From Coriobacteriales bacterium (GTDB lineage: Bacteria; Actinomycetota; Coriobacteriia; Coriobacteriales; UBA8131), in the NCBI GenBank assembly GCA_031286975.1, contig JAITTM010000032.1:1-6696 (forward strand): a stretch of DNA of 6,696 bases, read 5' to 3'. The notes under the pieces are model-generated. The model was not told the origin of the DNA and ran no database searches. It saw nothing but the letters and a program-made list of their open reading frames with translations. How positions within the stretch are numbered: the first letter of the stretch is position 1; the number at the start of each line of letters is the position of its first letter. Shown in pieces: positions 5,698-6,696 of the stretch. Made by a program: the position numbers and the translations under genes.

Positions 5698-5750
5698 GGC
5701 AGCGTGTTCTTTCTTGAGTGGCAGAAACGTGGTCGCGGGTTTGCGATGTG

Positions 5751-5777
5751 ATTCGCAATGCGAATTCGCAATGCGAA
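5751..5777. promoter_or_regulatory. Tandem palindromic operator-like repeats
   Basis: The 13-mer ATTCGCAATGCGA occurs twice head to tail (5751-5763, 5764-5776). Each copy contains TTCGCA-A-TGCGAA, a palindrome apart from its central base, and the junction GCGAATTCGC is also palindromic. Related half-sites flank it (TTGCGA at 5741-5746, TTGCAAATCGC at 5780-5790). The block lies between the divergent amidohydrolase and tRNA-Leu genes, 54 bp from the amidohydrolase start, so it may bind a dimeric repressor. No regulator gene is adjacent. Confidence 0.5.
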
Positions 5778-5792
5778 ACTTGCAAATCGCTC

Positions 5793-5821
5793 TTGGTATA
5801 AGGGAGGTTATATGGTACCAT
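5793..5821 (+). promoter_or_regulatory. Putative tRNA-Leu promoter
   Basis: TTGGTA (5793-5798) and TACCAT (5816-5821) are 17 bp apart. TG at 5813-5814 forms an extended -10, and the predicted start is about 8 nt before the mature tRNA. The -10 lies in a perfect 12-bp palindrome, TATGGTACCATA (5811-5822). Confidence 0.5.
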
Positions 5822-5835
5822 ACCCCTCTGCGTAC

Positions 5836-5922
5836 GCGGGTGTGGCGGAATTGGCAGACGCGCATGGTTCAGGTCCATGTGGGGGCAACCCCGTGAAGGT
5901 TCAAGTCCTTTCACCCGCACCA
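5836..5922 (+). tRNA. tRNA-Leu (anticodon CAG)
   Basis: An 87-nt class II tRNA. The acceptor stem GCGGGTG (5836-5842) pairs with CACCCGC (5912-5918), followed by discriminator A and an encoded CCA (5920-5922). The anticodon arm CATGG-TTCAGGT-CCATG has anticodon CAG at 5870-5872, reading CUG leucine codons. The long variable arm with GGGG-GCAA-CCCC is typical of tRNA-Leu. The D-arm has GGCGGAATTGGCAGACGCG, and the T-loop TTCAAGT is closed by GAAGG/CCTTT with one G-U pair. All arms are intact, so this should be a functional gene. Confidence 0.97.
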
Positions 5923-5932
5923 TAATCGGTGA

Positions 5933-5962
5933 AGCTAAAGCAACTGAGAAGTTTCTTTAGCT
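5933..5962 (+). other. Hairpin downstream of tRNA-Leu
   Basis: AGCTAAAG (5933-5940) pairs with CTTTAGCT (5955-5962). After one mismatch, AACT pairs with AGTT around a GAGA tetraloop. No T-tract follows. It may act in 3' processing of the tRNA transcript or mark its read-through region; the function is inferred. A second small inverted repeat, AGTCAC/GTGACT, lies at 5970-5994. Confidence 0.5.
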
Positions 5963-6000
5963 GACGATAAGTCACGAAGCATATGCCAGTGACTCAGAGT

Positions 6001-6026
6001 GGGAGTAGTGAACAGCTACTCCCTTT
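6001..6026 (+). terminator. Probable intrinsic terminator of tRNA-Leu
   Basis: GGGAGTAG (6001-6008) pairs perfectly with CTACTCCC (6016-6023) around a 7-nt loop, followed by TTTCG. The stem is strong but the T-tract is short (three T). Confidence 0.6.
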
Positions 6027-6344
6027 CGTGTATCTACGCAGATTACTGGTTCAGGCAGCTCTTTGGATGCCGGTACCGTATTGCCTCAAAAATAAAAGTA
6101 CTTGAAATACCATTCATTGCCTCAGAAATGAATGTACCTGAAAGGTCTGCCTTCTCTTTGCAAAATATGTTAGTATTAAGGTAACATATGACCAGCAGGT
6201 AGTTTTGCTAGTCAGGTGACGTGTTTGCATGTGGGGTGGGGTTTGACAGCATTTGAGAGTAAGACCAAGATGCACCAGCTCTCTGACGTAGTGTCTCAAA
6301 GGGGAGACACAGGCACATCCGTCAACGTAAAGTATGGAAAATTC
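6027..6344. other. Non-coding region with tandem repeat, palindromes and hairpins
   Basis: No convincing gene is seen here. It holds: (a) two 28-nt repeats at 6080-6107 and 6116-6143 (24/28 identical, 36-bp period), the second overlapping CATTCATT/AATGAATG (6111-6134); (b) the perfect inverted repeat ATATGTTA-N9-TAACATAT (6165-6189); (c) GACCAGCA/TGCTAGTC (6190-6213, 7/8); (d) a consensus -35 TTGACA (6243-6248) with only a weak -10 (CAAGAT) 17 bp on; (e) GTGTCTC-N6-GAGACAC (6291-6310), enclosed by TGACG/CGTCA (6284-6288, 6320-6324). The last could form a structured leader or operator for the following gene. The stretch is visibly richer in A+T than the genes to the left. Confidence 0.55.
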
Positions 6345-6350
6345 TATAAT
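6345..6350 (+). promoter_or_regulatory. Consensus -10 box upstream of the last gene
   Basis: A perfect TATAAT at 6345-6350 would start transcription near 6357, about 18 nt before GTG 6375. At 17 bp upstream the sequence is TCAACG (6322-6327), a poor -35, so an activator or a different -35 may be involved. Confidence 0.45.
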
Positions 6351-6374
6351 GTATAGCCGGGGAGGAGGATAGCC

Positions 6375-6696
6375 GTGGATTATGAGTATTATTACAACAA
6401 CGCAAAACGCAGGTACTACGATGCCTGCACAGAGATCAACAACTGCCAAAACAGGATTGGGGAGCTGAAGACGCAAAAGCAGAATACCTCTAATCTGATT
6501 AACCAGTTGGGAACAGACATCAAAAACCATGAAAACGCTCTGGAAGAGATGGAGCAGATCGTTAAAAAGGATGAGAGTCTGAATGGCAAGCTTACTCAAA
6601 TCACGAGCAAAACCAGTGATGCCGCCGTCAATTTTAGCACCATGGCTAAATCAAGCAGCGTGACCACCAAGGATATTACCGATGTCTACAGCAGCG
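6375..6696 (+). CDS. Coiled-coil protein, possible type VII secretion-associated (partial, N-terminal part)
   Basis: GTG 6375 opens a frame that runs without a stop to the window end (107 codons, C-terminus missing). A very strong GGAGGAGG at 6361-6368 lies 6 bases before it, and a stop (TAG 6354-6356) closes the frame just upstream. The protein begins MDYEYYYNNAKRRYYDACTE. It continues as a long polar helix with regularly spaced hydrophobic residues (about 5-70; INNCQNRIGELKTQK, NLINQLGTDIKNHENALEEM), then a Ser/Thr-rich region (KTSDAAVNFSTMAKSSSVTT). There is no signal peptide or membrane helix. This layout resembles small helical-hairpin proteins encoded with LXG/WXG100 effectors in Firmicutes-type T7SS loci (YwqH/DUF5082-like). 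The match is by general appearance, so the function is tentative. Codon use (more AAA, AAT, ATT) differs from the genes before the tRNA, consistent with transfer. Confidence 0.75.
   Translation, partial: MDYEYYYNNAKRRYYDACTEINNCQNRIGELKTQKQNTSNLINQLGTDIKNHENALEEMEQIVKKDESLNGKLTQITSKTSDAAVNFSTMAKSSSVTTKDITDVYSS

Noticed and set aside
4858..5751. Long plus-strand frame opposite the amidohydrolase
   Set aside because: Antisense shadow; the minus strand carries all metal-binding motifs.
5698..5865. Upstream extension of the amidohydrolase
   Set aside because: It crosses the palindromic repeats and the tRNA-Leu gene, and the H-x-H motif is already correctly placed from ATG 5697.
6080..6151. CRISPR-like repeat
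   Set aside because: There are only two imperfect units with an 8-bp gap, which is too short for spacers, and no cas genes are present.
5999..6184. 61-codon plus-strand ORF over the terminator and tandem repeat
   Set aside because: It starts inside the terminator stem region, has no SD, and its repeats simply reflect the 36-bp DNA repeat.
6114..6599. 161-codon open frame on the minus strand
   Set aside because: It overlaps the plus-strand coiled-coil gene, which has a strong SD, runs through repeats and hairpins, and its translation shows no family features.

Overview
The window looks like a piece of a moderately high-G+C Gram-positive chromosome. Gene families and style suggest an actinobacterium, perhaps a gut or oral Coriobacteriia lineage. 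The hints are a Feo locus with a Cys-rich FeoB partner and a short DtxR/MntR-type regulator, a TIGR01906/DUF1461 membrane protein, and a tRNA with encoded CCA. This taxonomic guess is inference from gene content only.

Bases 1-802 are the 3' end of an iron operon: the C-terminus of FeoB, a small FeoB-associated Cys-rich membrane protein, and a DtxR/MntR-family metalloregulator whose GTG start overlaps the previous stop. A possible 14-codon leader ORF (824-868) then overlaps the start of a 234-residue membrane protein of unknown function (865-1569). The 282-bp gap before truA holds four consecutive inverted repeats (1574-1698), with three SD-like/anti-SD-like motifs in the predicted unpaired parts. 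This is the strongest candidate for an undescribed RNA here.

Bases 1852-2754 encode tRNA pseudouridine synthase TruA, with a low-complexity repeated N-terminal extension. Its stop codon lies in the terminal repeat of a 163-bp MITE-like element (2752-2914), which appears to be flanked by a TA duplication. Next come a gamma-glutamyl-GABA hydrolase-like class I amidotransferase (3000-3860, minus strand) and, divergent from it across only 25 bp, a DUF1461 membrane protein (3886-4716, plus strand). An amidohydrolase (4900-5697, minus strand) converges on the latter across a 183-bp gap with a duplicated 31-bp segment.

Upstream of the amidohydrolase lie twin palindromic operator-like repeats, then a tRNA-Leu(CAG) gene with a plausible promoter and terminator. 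Beyond the tRNA the composition becomes visibly richer in A+T. A roughly 350-bp non-coding stretch carries a 36-bp-period tandem repeat, palindromes and a hairpin leader. The window ends inside a coiled-coil gene with a GTG start and a strong SD, which resembles small helical proteins of Firmicutes-type type VII secretion loci. The tRNA plus composition shift could mark the edge of an acquired island. The iron genes form one functional unit; the central genes are ordinary housekeeping or unlinked functions.
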